Positions 11,391-22,958 of a stretch of 64,000 bases of DNA are shown here, piece after piece. A program made the translations under genes and the position numbers. A model generated the notes under the pieces. It had not been told where the DNA came from, did no database searches, and saw only the letters and a program-made list of their open reading frames with translations. Within the stretch, counting starts at the first letter, position 1. The number at the start of each line of letters is the position of its first letter. The DNA is from Dactylorhiza incarnata (lineage: Eukaryota > Streptophyta > Magnoliopsida > Asparagales > Orchidaceae): positions 2,871,501-2,935,500 of the forward strand of contig JAWHQI010000148.1 in assembly GCA_033032865.1 (NCBI GenBank). Reading direction: 5' to 3'.

Positions 11391-11615
11391 TAGCCCCGTA
11401 CTAAGTGACGGATGGGCATGAGGAGCTACACACATGTCGTAGGTTGGGGTGTTAATCTCATATGCATACAAAAGACGATGCTCAACCTAGCACTCTTTCC
11501 CCCTAGTGCCTCTCAAGGCCCCACTGGAACCCTCCCCGGTTAAGGACAAGATGTGACTTAGAGGTAATGTCTCTAATGCACACAATCCTACGCCCTCGCT
11601 ATTGTGAGACACATG
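11391..11615. repeat. Conserved 0.2-kb block, E copy
   Basis: Matches F at 3515-3739. It includes the same CCTCCCCGGTTAAGGACAAG string and the TAGCCCCGTACTAAGTGAC start. Confidence 0.75.
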
Positions 11616-12384
11616 TCATAGGTTTATTGATTATAGACATACTAAGCGTGTAAGCCTTAAATATATTAACTGTGTTATAATTTCATGATTAGTTTTGGAT
11701 TTACAATTTTATCGAAGATTGTTGATTTTAAATCCATTTAGAAAAGTTTTATTCATGCAAATAACTACAAAGGAAAATAAGATTTTCATATTTTAATGAT
11801 ATAATTTACTTTAGCATTGCAAGATATAACTAGCATGAGCATTGATTTCTATCTTGGTACGTGATAATGCTAGTGTGATGAATTAGGACATCATGGTGCA
11901 AAGCTAAGTAAAGATGGATAAATATAAGATTGAGTTGCATGTATTCAAATATAGAGTTTTGAATTTTCATAGACCTAGAAAGAAGTGACAATTCTATTTG
12001 ATTTCATCTTGTTGATATCAAGTTAATTCATAGGTCTAAAGATAATGAGATTCATGCAAACAATAAAGATGCACATCACACACACAAAACAAGATATGAA
12101 ACTATAATACAAATTGCAATCATATATTTCATAATTCCTAAGGTTGATAGAATTAGTTGATTTAAGATAGGTCTTGATGGATCATGAATTATGATATATG
12201 ATTATAGTGAATTTTAGCATAGGATATTAATAGATCATGGTGGTGATTGTGAAATGATATTCATCATTTTTGTAAATTTTCTTTTTGATTTTATTTTTAG
12301 AAATTAGACAAAACAAATACAAGGTATTTGACAACAATGATAGTAAAAATAATTTTTTAGAGAAAATCAGAATTTTTAGGAAAA

Positions 12385-12427
12385 TATGTTACCGCCAGCG
12401 TTAGTGATAACGCCTGGCGTTAGCAAC
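12385..12427. repeat. Paired palindromes in the 3' region of E
   Basis: Reads CCGCCAGCGTTA, a short spacer, then TAACGCCTGGCGTTA. This is the palindrome type of the F and K LTRs, not the GTCGCC type of E's own LTRs. On the plus strand a TATATTTGATTTAAAA stretch follows within 15 bases, so this could be the remnant of an antisense promoter. Confidence 0.7.
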
Positions 12428-12955
12428 ATAGTTACTATATTTGATTTAAAACACATTGTTTTTGATATTATTTGATTCTGATTTTTCTCGATTATGATTT
12501 TCAATATAGGGGCTATTATATGAAGCAACGAAAAATAGACAAATATGCAATTAATTGCGCATTTAATATTTTAGCCTAAGACCCCTAAAAATCCATTTAA
12601 ATCTAATTTTGAAAGTAATTTCATTAGTCTTGATAATATCATTTAGAAAATTTAGCATTCAATTTATAATGATAATATAAGACATTTATAGGCAAAGGAT
12701 TTAAAAAGGATAAAACAAAAAGAAAAGATAGATCACTTAAAAATTAAGACTTTATGTTTAATTTAATTCAATTTTGATTTGATAAACATTAGGCTTAAAA
12801 TGTAAAAGTCATATTTCATAATATATCTAAGTGACCTTAGCGTGTTGGCTTAAAAATAAGAAAACAAACAAAAGAAAAAACTATTAAGCATATCATGAAG
12901 TAGAGAATTGATATTTCATTTTTAATTGTTTCTACTTCATGCAAATGATAGGATA

Positions 12956-14380
12956 CTAATGAATAAGAGATTTAGGTATCCAAAGGGGACCATAAGGGAT
13001 GGTTCCTTTGGGAACCCAAATACGACATGATGATTTTTTAGGAGACAAGGATAAATGAGCCCTTTCTATTAAAGTTGATGTGTCATTTTTCTTTAAGGGT
13101 CTCCATTCATACCTTGGTTGTTTATCTTTAAAATTCATATTATGATTATGTGACATCTTTATATGATTGTATTTGTTTGAAAAATAATTCATTTGAGATT
13201 TATGCTTATTCAAATTATTTTTCAAAATAGATTGATGTTGATAATCATAATGAATTTTATTATATGGATTCTTTGAAAATTTATAAGAGTGATTGTCTTT
13301 CTTTAGAATTGAATGTTGAAAGAGTGAGTTACAAAATGTTGTAAATGATTGGTCCTTATTTAGATGATTTTCATTTCCACTCTTTCTTATAGACCTACTC
13401 TTATAATATGAAGTTAAGCTTTTAGACTTTTGAAAGTTTGATAAACTAGAAAAAAGAGATTTTTCATTATATGAAAATTTTTGAATAAACATTTTTAATG
13501 ATTCTAGTTTATCCTTTAAATTATCATTTTCTTTTATCAATTTTTCATTATGTTCTTTTGAAATTAAAAGTCCTTTTTCTAAAACCTTGAGTTCTTCTTT
13601 AAAAGAATTATAATCAAAACAAGGTTTAGCATTTTCAATTAAAGAGCATGAACAAGAATTTGAAACATCAATATAAGATTCTACTTTAGTGTTTGCTAAT
13701 AAAGTTTTATTTTCTAAAAGTAATTTGGAATTAGCATGTTTCAACTTTGAAATTTTACGTATAGCAAATTTAAGCACACGAAATGTAGAAATAGAATTAG
13801 TTACTAAAAGAGAAGATTTAGATTTTCTTACCTTGCTATAGTTTCCGTCTTCTCTTTTGCTTGATGTTTTGCCATCAACTGAGTCCAATATTGTGACGTT
13901 GTCTTCTTCATCTTCCTCTTCCAAACAAGAGTGTCCATCATCCTTTCCGCTTGATGAGTATTCTATGGATCCATCCTTTGTGTAGCTTTCTTGAATATTT
14001 GCATAGGCTTGCATATTCTCCGGTTCTTGTGAATGTTCCGTACCTGTAGAAGGAGAATCATAAGTTCTTTCAAGAAAACTCCAAATTTAATATGCGGTAG
14101 GTAAAGTATAAATAAGTTTGAAAATATTTTGCTCTAACGCACAAAATATACTATTCATAGATTTTGCATTTAAAATAATTTCGTTTCTAGTTAGTGCGCT
14201 AGATGGCTTTTTAATAGTAATATTCCAAACTTTTTCATCTAAGGCCTTAAGAAAATTTTTCATTAATATTTTCCACCCTTTAAAATTTTTGCCCATAAAT
14301 AAAGGTGGTGATAATATTTTTTCATTTATATTAAAATTTTCCCCACTAGTAGAAGCGAGATCATGATCAAGATACGCCAT
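12956..14380 (-). pseudogene. gag of element E (SIRE-type, central part missing, one internal stop)
   Basis: One minus-strand frame from ATG at 14380 to a stop at 12956, broken only by TAA at 14087-14089. The first 97 residues match the SIRE gag N-terminus (PPLFMGKNFKGW motif, compare PPLFTGIDYNYW in K). After the stop come an acidic stretch (EEEDEED), a coiled-coil-like segment, an asparagine and lysine-rich segment, and a C-terminal motif IWVPKG. The central capsid domain and the CCHC zinc knuckle of K gag are missing, so RNA packaging by this protein alone is doubtful. F shows the same shortened layout, so the deletion predates both copies. Nothing of pol follows. Confidence 0.8.
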
Positions 14381-14415
14381 TATTCCCGGTTGTTAAGCCG
14401 ATTTGGAATAACCTT

Positions 14416-14427
14416 GCTCTGATACCA
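14416..14427 (-). other. Primer binding site of E (initiator Met-tRNA type)
   Basis: The plus strand reads GCTCTGATACCA, the complement of TGGTATCAGAGC, two bases from the 5' LTR edge. This matches the standard plant Copia primer site. Confidence 0.9.
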
Positions 14428-14429
14428 AT

Positions 14430-15768
14430 TGTTGGATCTTGTGGCGCCCTTAGAAGGGGGGTGAATAAGGGCCTTTTTAAATTACGATTTTTACTTAAGA
14501 ATTTTTAAAACAAATTTTAATTTTCTAAAAAATTACTTATATAAATTTCAACCAATGTAATTTTTAAATTAATTCAAACACAAATTTCTAAGTTAAAGAT
14601 TAAGCAACCATATTTGCAATTAAAGAAAAAGTCATAATTTTATAATCATGAAATTCACATACAAATAAAATGATCTTAACAATGCTTAAGATCAAGGCAC
14701 AAATATGATAATAAAACTTTTACAATTTGTGTTTACCAATCCTTCTCCCAAGGATCGGAAGGCTATCACTTGTCTCTCCCCAGACCAAGCCCAAGCCTAT
14801 CCTCTAGATCTTCCCAAGATCTAGACGTAGCACACAAGGCCACGATTTCCCACCAAGCCACGCAAGGACTTGGATGCTCCGCACAAGGAAGCGATTTTCG
14901 CCTAAGCATCGCAAGGACTTAGACGCTCCGCACAAGGAAGCGATTATCCCTACCAATACAAAGTAAAATGTATATAAAATGAAAATACAAGATAAAATAA
15001 GAACTCCCTAGAAATTTAGATCTCTGAAAGGAAGGTTGAAGCCTCGAGATGATCGTTGATGTAGAAGCGCATCCGATCTCGTCTTCAATTCCAAACCTTC
15101 TCAGCATAAATGGGAGTTCATGAGGTTCTGAAGCTCTCTGGATGGAATGCACTCAGGAAGGGACTTAGAATCTTCAGATCTATTAATGCACAAACAAAAG
15201 GAGCCAATTTATAGAATTTCGCTGTCGCCTGGGCGACATCAGCTGTCGGAAATTTCCGACAGCGCAAAACTGCCGGTCGTGGTGCTATCGTGGGCAGTTG
15301 TTGTAACCTCCGAGCTGTCGCCTGGGCGACATCGATGTCGGATTTCTGACAGCTCAAAACTACCTTTCGTCGTGCTGCCGTGGGGGAAGTAGTTGTAACT
15401 TCTCTGCTGTCGCCTGGGCGACATCCGCTGTCGCCTGGGCGACATCCGCTGTCGCCTGGGAGACAGCTCCTCTTCATTTTTGCCGTCCGAAACTACTCCA
15501 GACTGTAGATTGAGTCGTTCTCATCTCCGAAATGGGGTGGCACGTTCTGTAACTCTTCCTGGATTGAAAGTTATGACCATTTTAAGATCAGCACACAAAA
15601 CTCATCCAACCTGAGACTTGTCGTTCTCGGATCATGCCCATGAACGAGGACTTGTCTCCTCATTGAACATGTACAACCTAGCCACTATAAACACACAAAA
15701 GTCTAGATCAAATACAACACGGTATTTGTTATTCTCAAACCAAGAGATGCGGAAAGCAAGCTCCAACA
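14430..15768 (-). repeat. 5' LTR of E
   Basis: 1339 bases; the start TGTTGGATC and end CTCCAACA match the other LTR. It has a 7-G run at 14456-14462, a TATA box on the minus strand at about 15204-15214, and five GTCGCC-type dyads. Confidence 0.9.
15204..15464 (-). promoter_or_regulatory. Promoter region of E 5' LTR: TATA box plus five dyads
   Basis: Dyads start at 15224, 15317, 15409, 15430 and 15451; the last three are again exactly 21 bases apart. The perfect 22-bp palindrome is at 15242-15263. One 21-bp unit fewer than in the 3' LTR shows gain or loss of a unit after insertion. Confidence 0.8.
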
Positions 15769-15773
15769 CAAAA

Positions 15774-16577
15774 GACAAATATAAAAACAACCTATGAGGA
15801 AATTTGAAGGAGACGCCGAAGAATCGTTGAAGATTGTTGAAGTCCAAGCGTGCGTTCTTCGCATTGAGTTAGCGTGTTGATCTAAGCCTCCTTTTATTCC
15901 TCCTTTTGAAATTTAGTGGGATATCCTTTATGGTCTAGAAATACGGCCCTCACAAGTAATTCAGAGTGCTGGAATAGGTCTCCTTAGCATTCGTTGTTGG
16001 AGAACATGAAATCCACCTATTTATAGGATTGGACGCTAATGCCGGCATTACGGCTAACGCCTAGCGTTGACCTAGTATAGAAATGTTTTGATGGCTCAGA
16101 TCTTCAAAACAGGAAGGAGATTCTGCATCTTTAGAAACATCCATTTTAGGCAACCTTAATGCTGGTGTTAAGTCTAATGCCTGGCGTTGAGTCAAATCAT
16201 TCCCAAAATGCTCCTACGATCACGTCAGCTTCCCTCCATGCCATTTTCATCTTGTTGGGAATGAAAGTCAATGCTGGCGTTAAGAATTAACGTCGGGCAT
16301 TAGCTCTCTTCCATCATCTCAGCGGAAATCCATATCGTTGATCATCTCAGTGGTAAGCCATCTCATCATTTGTCAACGCCCAACATTAAGTCTTAACGCC
16401 TGGCGTTACACCACTTTCATCATTTCAACTTGTGGGAAGTTCCAGACCAATAATGAATCATCCTAGTGTCATACCTATTCAAACCTGCATGCTAAAAACA
16501 CAATGGCAAACAAGATCAAATACAAGTAGGATTTGTTATTCTCAAATCAAAGGGATGCAGAAAACCATGTTCCAACA
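15774..16577 (-). repeat. 5' LTR of F, distal part with promoter palindromes
   Basis: Continues the LTR of F after E and ends GTTCCAACA. On the minus strand a TATA box (CCTATAAATAGG, 16016-16027) is preceded by four palindrome pairs at about 16032-16072, 16157-16190, 16270-16305 and 16373-16412. They are variants of TAACGCC-GGCGTTA; some have AATGC in place of AACGC. Confidence 0.8.
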
Positions 16578-19494
16578 TACCCTTCAAGTATCTTAAGATC
16601 CTCTTGACAGAGGTGTGATGAGATTCCTTGGAGTTCACATGATATCTAGCACACACACATGTGACAAAGATTATGTCAGGCCTACTGGAGTTAGGTAACG
16701 CAAAGACCCAATCATGCATCTGTACTTGGTTTCATCAAAGGGTATTCCCTTTTCATCCTTGTCCAGAGACACATTGTATCTCATGGGAGTCTTCATAGAA
16801 GAATCACTCTCCAATCCAAATTTCTTGACTAGCTCTATAGTGAATTTGGTGTGTGAGATGAATATACCATCTTTAGATTGTTTCACTTGGAGAACTAGAA
16901 GTATTTGAGCTCTTCCATACTGCTCATTTCAAGGTTTCCCTGCATTAAATTTGCAAATTTCTTGTAGAGATTGTCATATGTATAGCCAAAAATAATGTCA
17001 TCCACATAGATCTACACTAGCAAGATCTTGCCCTTCACTTCCCTTAGGAACAATGTCTTGTCAATCTTTCCCCTTGAAAACTTGTTATCAATGAGAAAGC
17101 TTGACAGTGTCTCATACAAGGCTCTAGGAGCCTGTTTCAAACCAAATAAGGCCTTTCTATGAAAATAAACAAAGTCAGGGTGAGTAGAATCAACAAAACC
17201 TGAAGGTTGTTCTACATATACTTCTTCCTTGAGGTCACCATTCAGAATGTCAGACTTCACATCCATCTGGTAAACTTTGAATGTTTTATAGGCTTCATAG
17301 TCTAGGAAAAATCTGATAGCTTCCAATCTTGCACCAGGGGCAAAGGTCTGATCAAAATTAATGCTCTCTTCCTGTCTATAGCCCTTTTATACTAGCCTTG
17401 CCTTATTCTTTTTAATGACCCCATTCTCATCCAATTTATTTCTATAAACCCACTTGGTTCCAATAATGTTATGTCCTTAGGGTCTGGGAACTATCCTCCA
17501 CACTTTGCATCTCTTAAATTGGTTTAGCTCCTCTTCCATTGCTTCAATCCAGAATGGGTCCTGATTTGCTTCCTCAAATTTAGTGGGTTCAATTTGAGAA
17601 AGAAAACTCAAGTACAATGCTTCATTTAAAGGCCTGCTCCTTATCAGCACTCCTTGATTGACACCTCCTATAATTTGCTATTGAGGAAGTTGTTTGATTT
17701 GTCTAAGTGTAGCAGGCAGTCTTCTAGGGATCTCTTCTATGACATGTTCTTCAGGTTAGACCTCTTTAGTTGTTTATAATCCTTCTATAGCATCTTCTTC
17801 CAATTCAACCATTATTGAATGGTCTTTGTCTCTCCTTGAAGTTTCACCCTTATCTCCAATGGATAGCTTTTCCAATTTGGCTATTGTGCCTGCATCCACT
17901 AAAGAACTAGACTAGCCTTTATGAATAAGGCTAGTCTCATCAAATACAATATGTACAGATTCTTCTACTGCATGGATAATGATGTTGTACATCCTATATG
18001 CTGAGTTGTAGCCAACGAAAATACCTTAACTGCCTTTCTCAGCAAACTAAGTTAGTTTGGATTTCCCATTGTTAAGTACATAGCATTTGCTCCCAAGGAT
18101 TCTGAAGTTGGATAATGTAGGTTTTCGGCATTTCATCAGCTCATAGAGAGTTTGGTCTTTGATGATCGAGGCCCTATTTATCACATGACAAGCTGTATTG
18201 ACAGCCTCTGCCCAGAAGTACTCTGGTAGAGAGGAGTCACTCAGCATTGTCCTACTAGCCTCTATTAAGGTTCTATTTTTCCTCTCTACAACTCCATTCT
18301 GTTGAGGAGTTCTAGGTGAGGAAAATTCTTAGGTGATACCCAGCTCTTGGCAGAATTCAGTCATGGCCCCTGACTGAAATTCTGTACCATGGTCACTTCT
18401 GAATTTGACCACAGTGCAACTCATCTCATTCTGGATCTGCTTGACAAAGTTCTTCAAGATATCTAAGGTATCTGACTTCTTTTTGAGGAAGAACACCCAA
18501 GTGAACCTTGAGTAGTCATCAACTACCACAAGGGTATAAGCCTTCCCTCCTAAGCTGAGAACTAACATAGGACCAAACAAATCCATGTGCAACAAAAAAG
18601 GCACCTTGAGGAATCTTTATTAGAGATTCTCTTAAAGATGGTCCTAGTTTGCTTACCAAGTTGGCATACCTGACCAGGACCTTCCTTAATACACTTAATG
18701 TTTGGTCCATTTCTAACTAGGTCTTGAGAGAAATGCTTACATATGGTTTTGTAATTAATATGAGCAAGTCTCTTGTCCCATTGAACACATAGAACCTCTA
18801 TCTCATTAGCCACAAAACACATAAGCATGAAAGAATTTGAGTGAAAGAAATTTAAACAATATACATTTCCACTCCTAGTACCAGTTAAGGTAACCTCAGA
18901 GTCTAAGGACTTCTTAACTAAGCACTTATCCTTGTGGAAAACAATAACATAACCTAGATCACAAAGTTGACTTATGCTTATGAGATTGTGATTCAATCCC
19001 TCCACATAAGCTACCTTTGTGATGGTCACTAAGCCATTAGATATGTTACCATAGCCTTTGGTCACTTCTTTTTCTGAACCTCCAAATATGACTGTTGGTC
19101 CATTCTCCACAGGGGTGAAGTTTCTTAGATAGCTCCTCACTCCAGTCTTGTTCCTGGAGCAACCACTGTCCAAATACCAAATGAGAGATTTGTTGGCATT
19201 TGGACATACCTACAAGAAAAAATACTTACCCTTAGGAACCTACTTAGATTTGGGTCCTTGGTTTCTATTAGGGGGATAAACTGGGACACAACACCTCTGA
19301 GTGGTCTGCACTCTCTTTGCACTAGGCCATGTTGTGTTGAACCAACAGTCCAAGGCAAAGTGACCCACTTTCCCACAACACCAACACTCGTACCTATTAT
19401 ATCTTCTCTTCTGCCGCACCATATGAGTAGGATGGCAATGTTGGTGGGCAGGAGTGAAGACAGCTGGCCTAATAAGTCGTGGGTGAACCTCACC
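16578..19494 (-). pseudogene. Element J: decayed Copia gag-pol, minus strand
   Basis: Domains follow in the usual Copia order from high to low coordinates. A CCHC zinc knuckle (CWCCGKVGHFALDC, about 19386-19345) is followed by a protease site MDSGCS at 19173. The integrase core has HMDLFGP near 18583, RSDHGTEF, and NGVVERKN near 18290. Reverse transcriptase comes next, with FGLKQAPRA and YVDDIIFG near 17010-16985. A final segment with SRPDII and RYLKG is cut by F at 16577. RNase H is missing because F separates it from what remains. H cuts the gag side at 19495. Multiple stops and frameshifts occur (frames at 19173-18562, 18604-18329, 18247-18047, 17326-17012 and 16886-16671), so it is a fossil. 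Lineage beyond Ty1/copia is not certain. Confidence 0.85.
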
Positions 19495-20023
19495 TGTAAC
19501 ACCCCACCCGTTGCATATTATATAACAATAGGTCTGGTCGGGACCCCACGCCATATAAGGTGAACAAGCAAGAGGGTTACGTATTCAGTTAACCAACCAA
19601 CAACATCTCATAGTTACTTATTAGCGGAAGAATAAGTTAATTATCTTGAACTAGAATGCACATATCCACAGTAAATAATAGGAATGACTGATTAATATAT
19701 ATGAAAGAGTTAGGAACTGAGGCCGTACATGATTTCCAAACATCGGCACGCAGGACGACAATACATGGAGGAAAACACTCAAAACACTTCGACCTTCAAG
19801 GGCCTGCAAAACACAGCAGTAGTTGGGGTTCCAAATCCGCTATTTCCCGCTCGTCTCGCCAAGACCTGTAAGGCACAATCCACCAAGCAGTGGGAAAACA
19901 AGTAATCGGTCAGCTTTAGCTTACTAGAATTATAACAACCCCACCCCATGCTCGGGGCAGCGGTTCTCCTTCCCTGCAAGCAAGCAATATCAGCAGATAT
20001 TTCACAGGTGCGTCTAAGCACCG
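19495..20023 (-). repeat. 3' LTR of H, distal part
   Basis: On the plus strand it begins TGTAACACCCCACCC, the reverse complement of the LTR terminus. It has no gene; the frames at 19779-20021 and 19554-19495 are incidental. It is interrupted by B directly after CACCG. Confidence 0.75.
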
Positions 20024-21539
20024 TGATAGTACATTATTTATATTTATTTTTAAATAATATTTTATTAGTAATTAATTAGTTTTTATATAATTTTAGTTTA
20101 ATATTTATATAATTTGCTTTGTTTTGTGTTTTTAGGAAATCTGTGGCTGCTAATAGCAATTTCAAGCCCACAGCCGTGTTCAGGGGAAAATCTGGAACAT
20201 TTTGGAGAAAACTCCAAGTACATGCCGCAAGTCACTCGCGTGACCTGAGGTATGACTCCATGTCAAGGTCGTGACCCATCCTAGCCGTCTTCCAGCTGCC
20301 AGAACACGCTGCCACGTCGGATTAATATTACACACCCTTTGTCATGGGCGTGATAGAGGGCGTGACTCACCCCAGAAATCCTTCAATGCATACAGCTTCC
20401 AGTCGCACTGTTTCTACCTAACACGCCCTTGGTCGCGGGTGTGACCGAAGCGTGACACCTCCGCAACTGCCGAATTAACTCTTGATCGCATTGTTTCCCA
20501 CCGTTTCCAGGCTCGGTCAAGACACGCCCTAGGTCACGGGCGTGACCTAGGCCGTGACCCGCCGTGCAATTGATTTTTTGCAGTTTCTCTTCCCCAACAT
20601 TCCTAGGCTTTCAAGCCGTAGTTACATAGCTTACACGCCCTTGGTCACGGGCGTGACCAAGGGCGTGACTCAACAATTTTCTGCCTATAAAAGACCAGCT
20701 GCTGCCAAAGTGATGGAATCCAGTCCATGCTTAGATTGGGTCAATTTTAGAATAGTTTTATTGCATTTTCATTTTTTTCTTTCCTTTATGCAATTTACTT
20801 TATGTTTTGCAATTTCAATTCATAGTTTAGAATTTCCTTTTCTCGCAATTGTAATTCTCTTTTCATAGTTATAAAATGTTCTCCTTTTCAATTATGTTTA
20901 GCCAATTTTATAGTATTTAATCGGATGAATTCCTAATCTTTTGTATTTCATAATCTCTTATTCATAGTTTGGATTCGGAAAACTTTGATTTACCGTTGAT
21001 TTAAAATTTTGGTTCCATATTTCTAGTGTATGATAATCAAGCTTTGATCCATATTTTAGTTGATCAAGAGATCCGTAAATACGTGTAGATCGCTAATCGG
21101 TAAAAGGAGTTGCATGCACTCCTCGAGAGAGGAAGACATAAATCTTTCGGATTGGAGTCAAATCCAATAGTGGGGTTCACCGCATAAAGCAAGCTTAGGG
21201 GTTTCGACTGGCCGAGGGTTCTTAATCGATCAACCTAAGGTTAGTTGGTAGTATTACTCGAGAGAGGTGCTATCATTTTGTAGGAACCTCCATGATCAAG
21301 TTTGTCTAAATCAGTTTCCTATGAATTCTAGATTTACGAAATATTTTAGTTAAGAAGGATTCTCAATGAAATGTTTCTTTCTTTCCTTTTATTATTTTTT
21401 TCATTAAACCAATTATTATTTTTGATAAAATAATATTAATTTGCATGAGTAGAAGTAATCAGCAGACCCGTGGAATACGACACTTGATATTTATCTATAA
21501 ATATCCTATACTATGAACGATAGGTGCTCCTGCCTATAG
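20024..21539 (+). repeat. 5' LTR of B, first part
   Basis: Matches 34049-35211 almost throughout. K splits it at TATAG, and the last 45 bases lie at 31092-31136. It carries the dyad-rich promoter described next and an AT-rich U5. The frame at 20554-20868 is not a gene; the same stretch in the 3' LTR reads differently. Confidence 0.9.
20520..20693 (+). promoter_or_regulatory. Promoter of B 5' LTR: GTCACG-GG-CGTGAC dyads and TATA box
   Basis: A 34-bp hairpin with perfect 16-bp arms (20634-20649 and 20652-20667, centre GG) ends 17 bases before CTATAAAAG at 20685-20693. A second large dyad lies at about 20527-20555, and weaker copies occur back to about 20230. The 3' LTR repeats the pattern at about 34647-34708, with one arm base changed. 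Confidence 0.85.
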
Positions 21540-21690
21540 TGTTGGAGCTTGTGTTTCACATCTCTTAGTTTGAGAATAACAAATCACACTATGTATTTGA
21601 TATTGCTTGTGTTTATAAGTGTGCAGGTACTATTGTTAAATAACCCTATGTACAGGATGCTGTTTTGCTGACGATTCTCTGGAAAGAGAG

Positions 21691-21934
21691 AGTCAACGCC
21701 AGGCATTAGGACTTAACGCTGGCATTAGCCGTTCGACGAACTGAACTGCGCTCGACGCTTTGAAGATAACTGCGCTCGGTTTATTGCGTTCGACGAACTG
21801 AACTGAAACCAGAGTCAACGCCAGGCGTTAGGACTTAACGCTGGCGTTAGCCGTTCGACGAACTGAACTGCTCTCGACACTTTGAAGATAACTGCGCTCG
21901 GCTTATTGCGTTCGACGAACTGAACTACGGCCGA
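21691..21934 (+). repeat. Two-copy 122-bp tandem repeat in U3 of K
   Basis: Units start AGTCAACGCC at 21691 and 21813. Each holds one palindrome pair and two TTCGACGAACTGAACTG motifs. The 3' LTR has the same two units, starting at 29869 and 29991, so the duplication predates insertion. Confidence 0.85.
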
Positions 21935-22083
21935 TGATCGTCGAACGGAACTGCGATCGACGAATTGAAGTTAATTCCGTTCGACGAAGGCGCGTTCGAT
22001 GAATTTTGTTTCGTTCGACGAAATTTCGATCTACCACGCTCCCGACTTCTTGCACGACTACAACAACTGCCAGACACGATGCT

Positions 22084-22137
22084 TAACGCTGGCGTTAATG
22101 ATAACTCTAGGCGTTAGCTCCCGTGTCTATTTAAAAG
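22084..22137 (+). promoter_or_regulatory. K 5' LTR core promoter: palindrome pair and TATA box
   Basis: AACGCTGGCGTTA and a degenerate TAACTCTAGGCGTTA are followed after 10 bases by CTATTTAAAAG (22127-22137). The 3' LTR has the same arrangement at 30261-30315, with a better second palindrome (TAACGCCAGGCATTA). Confidence 0.75.
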
Positions 22138-22912
22138 ACCTGATTTCGGTGTTCAATTTAGTTTTTCTGAAGCCTTCACTCCAATCTTTTGAGAAAGCAT
22201 TTCATCCCCGAATTCAGAGAACTCCCAACACCACCATTGGGGAACAAGAGTGAGAAGGAAATTTGCAACGGTCAATTTGAAGAAGGACGCTCGTTTCAAC
22301 TCCGATGATGATCAAAGTGTGTCTTCAACATCTCCTTCAACACTCTTCAATATAGGGAGTCTTTTATTCTAATTTGTATCTTTATCTTTTCATTTACTTA
22401 TAACCGTAGTGAAATCGCCGCCTTGCATGTGACGACTAGGTCCTTGTGTGGCTTAGGGGTAATTCGCCGCCTTGTGCGTGGCGACTAGGTCAAGGGTAGA
22501 TCTAGGGGGTGGCTAGAGGCCTTATCTGGGGATAGATAGGCTATAGCCAACCGGTCCTTGGGAGAAGGACCGGTGAAGGAACAAAAAGAGATCTTCAACT
22601 TATCGCCTTAATTTCAAGAGTTATTGAAATATTATCCTTGTAATCATTTTATGAAATATAAAAACCTTTTTCAGTATATCTATTTTCCTGGATTTGTATT
22701 TCATTTGAAATTGTGCAAGTAAAATCTTTTTGTTTATTTCTGCCAAAATATTTTCTGGAGGGATAACGCCATGCGTTAACTAGTCAACGCCAAGCATTAG
22801 CATCAGTGCTAAAAAGTTTTTCTGTTTCTTTAAAATCTGTCAGTTTATCTTAAAAACAGTAAACCCCTTATTCACCCCCCCCCCCTCTAAGGGCGCCATT
22901 AGATCCAACACT

Positions 22913-22924
22913 TGGTATCAGAGC
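22913..22924 (+). other. Primer binding site of K
   Basis: TGGTATCAGAGC, two bases after the 5' LTR. It is complementary to the 3' end of plant initiator Met-tRNA. Confidence 0.92.
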
Positions 22925-22958
22925 ACGTTATTCCAAAACGGTCTCATAAACGGGAATA

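Larger units (their letters stand above)
8874..12955 (-). other. 3' region of E, no genes
   Basis: About 4.1 kb of AT-rich DNA where a full SIRE element would carry pol and a trailing region. The short frames near 10641-10902 are A/T-run artefacts. It contains many CTCCCCCT or TTAGGGGGAG repeats near 8970-9140, two 61-bp conserved units, the 0.2-kb block shared with F, and GC-rich palindromes near 11035 and 12385-12427. Confidence 0.75.
7498..15768 (-). mobile_element. Element E: complete-ended, gag-only SIRE-like Copia element, duplication CAAAA
   Basis: Two LTRs (7498-8860 and 14430-15768) in direct orientation, each starting TGTTGGATC and ending CTCCAACA, are flanked by CAAAA at 7493-7497 and 15769-15773. 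The primer site and gag lie on the minus strand. Between the gag stop and the polypurine tract are about 4.1 kb without pol. The element is therefore a non-autonomous deletion derivative. Any mobility would have needed enzymes from a full SIRE element such as an intact relative of K. Confidence 0.9.
3513..16577 (-). mobile_element. Element F: gag-only SIRE-like Copia element, left end missing
   Basis: Read on the minus strand, F runs from a 5' LTR (15774-16577 plus 7016-7497, split by E) through a primer site and a broken gag to a long AT-rich region ending against solo LTR I. F DNA may continue a few bases left of I, since the text around the ACTAG target resembles E near 11385-11396. Its 3' LTR is not in the window. 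No protease, integrase or reverse transcriptase remains. F sits inside J, whose reading frame stops at 16578. Confidence 0.75.
21540..22910 (+). repeat. 5' LTR of K
   Basis: 1371 bases. It contains a 122-bp tandem duplication, palindrome pairs, a TATA box, and an 11-C run at 22875-22885 near its 3' end. It inserted into the 5' LTR of B. Confidence 0.92.

Noticed and set aside
15118..15477. 119-codon minus-strand frame with repeated Cys-Arg-Pro-Gly-Asp-Ser
   Set aside because: It is the translation of the 21-bp dyad repeats in E's LTR, and the equivalent frame in the other LTR differs.
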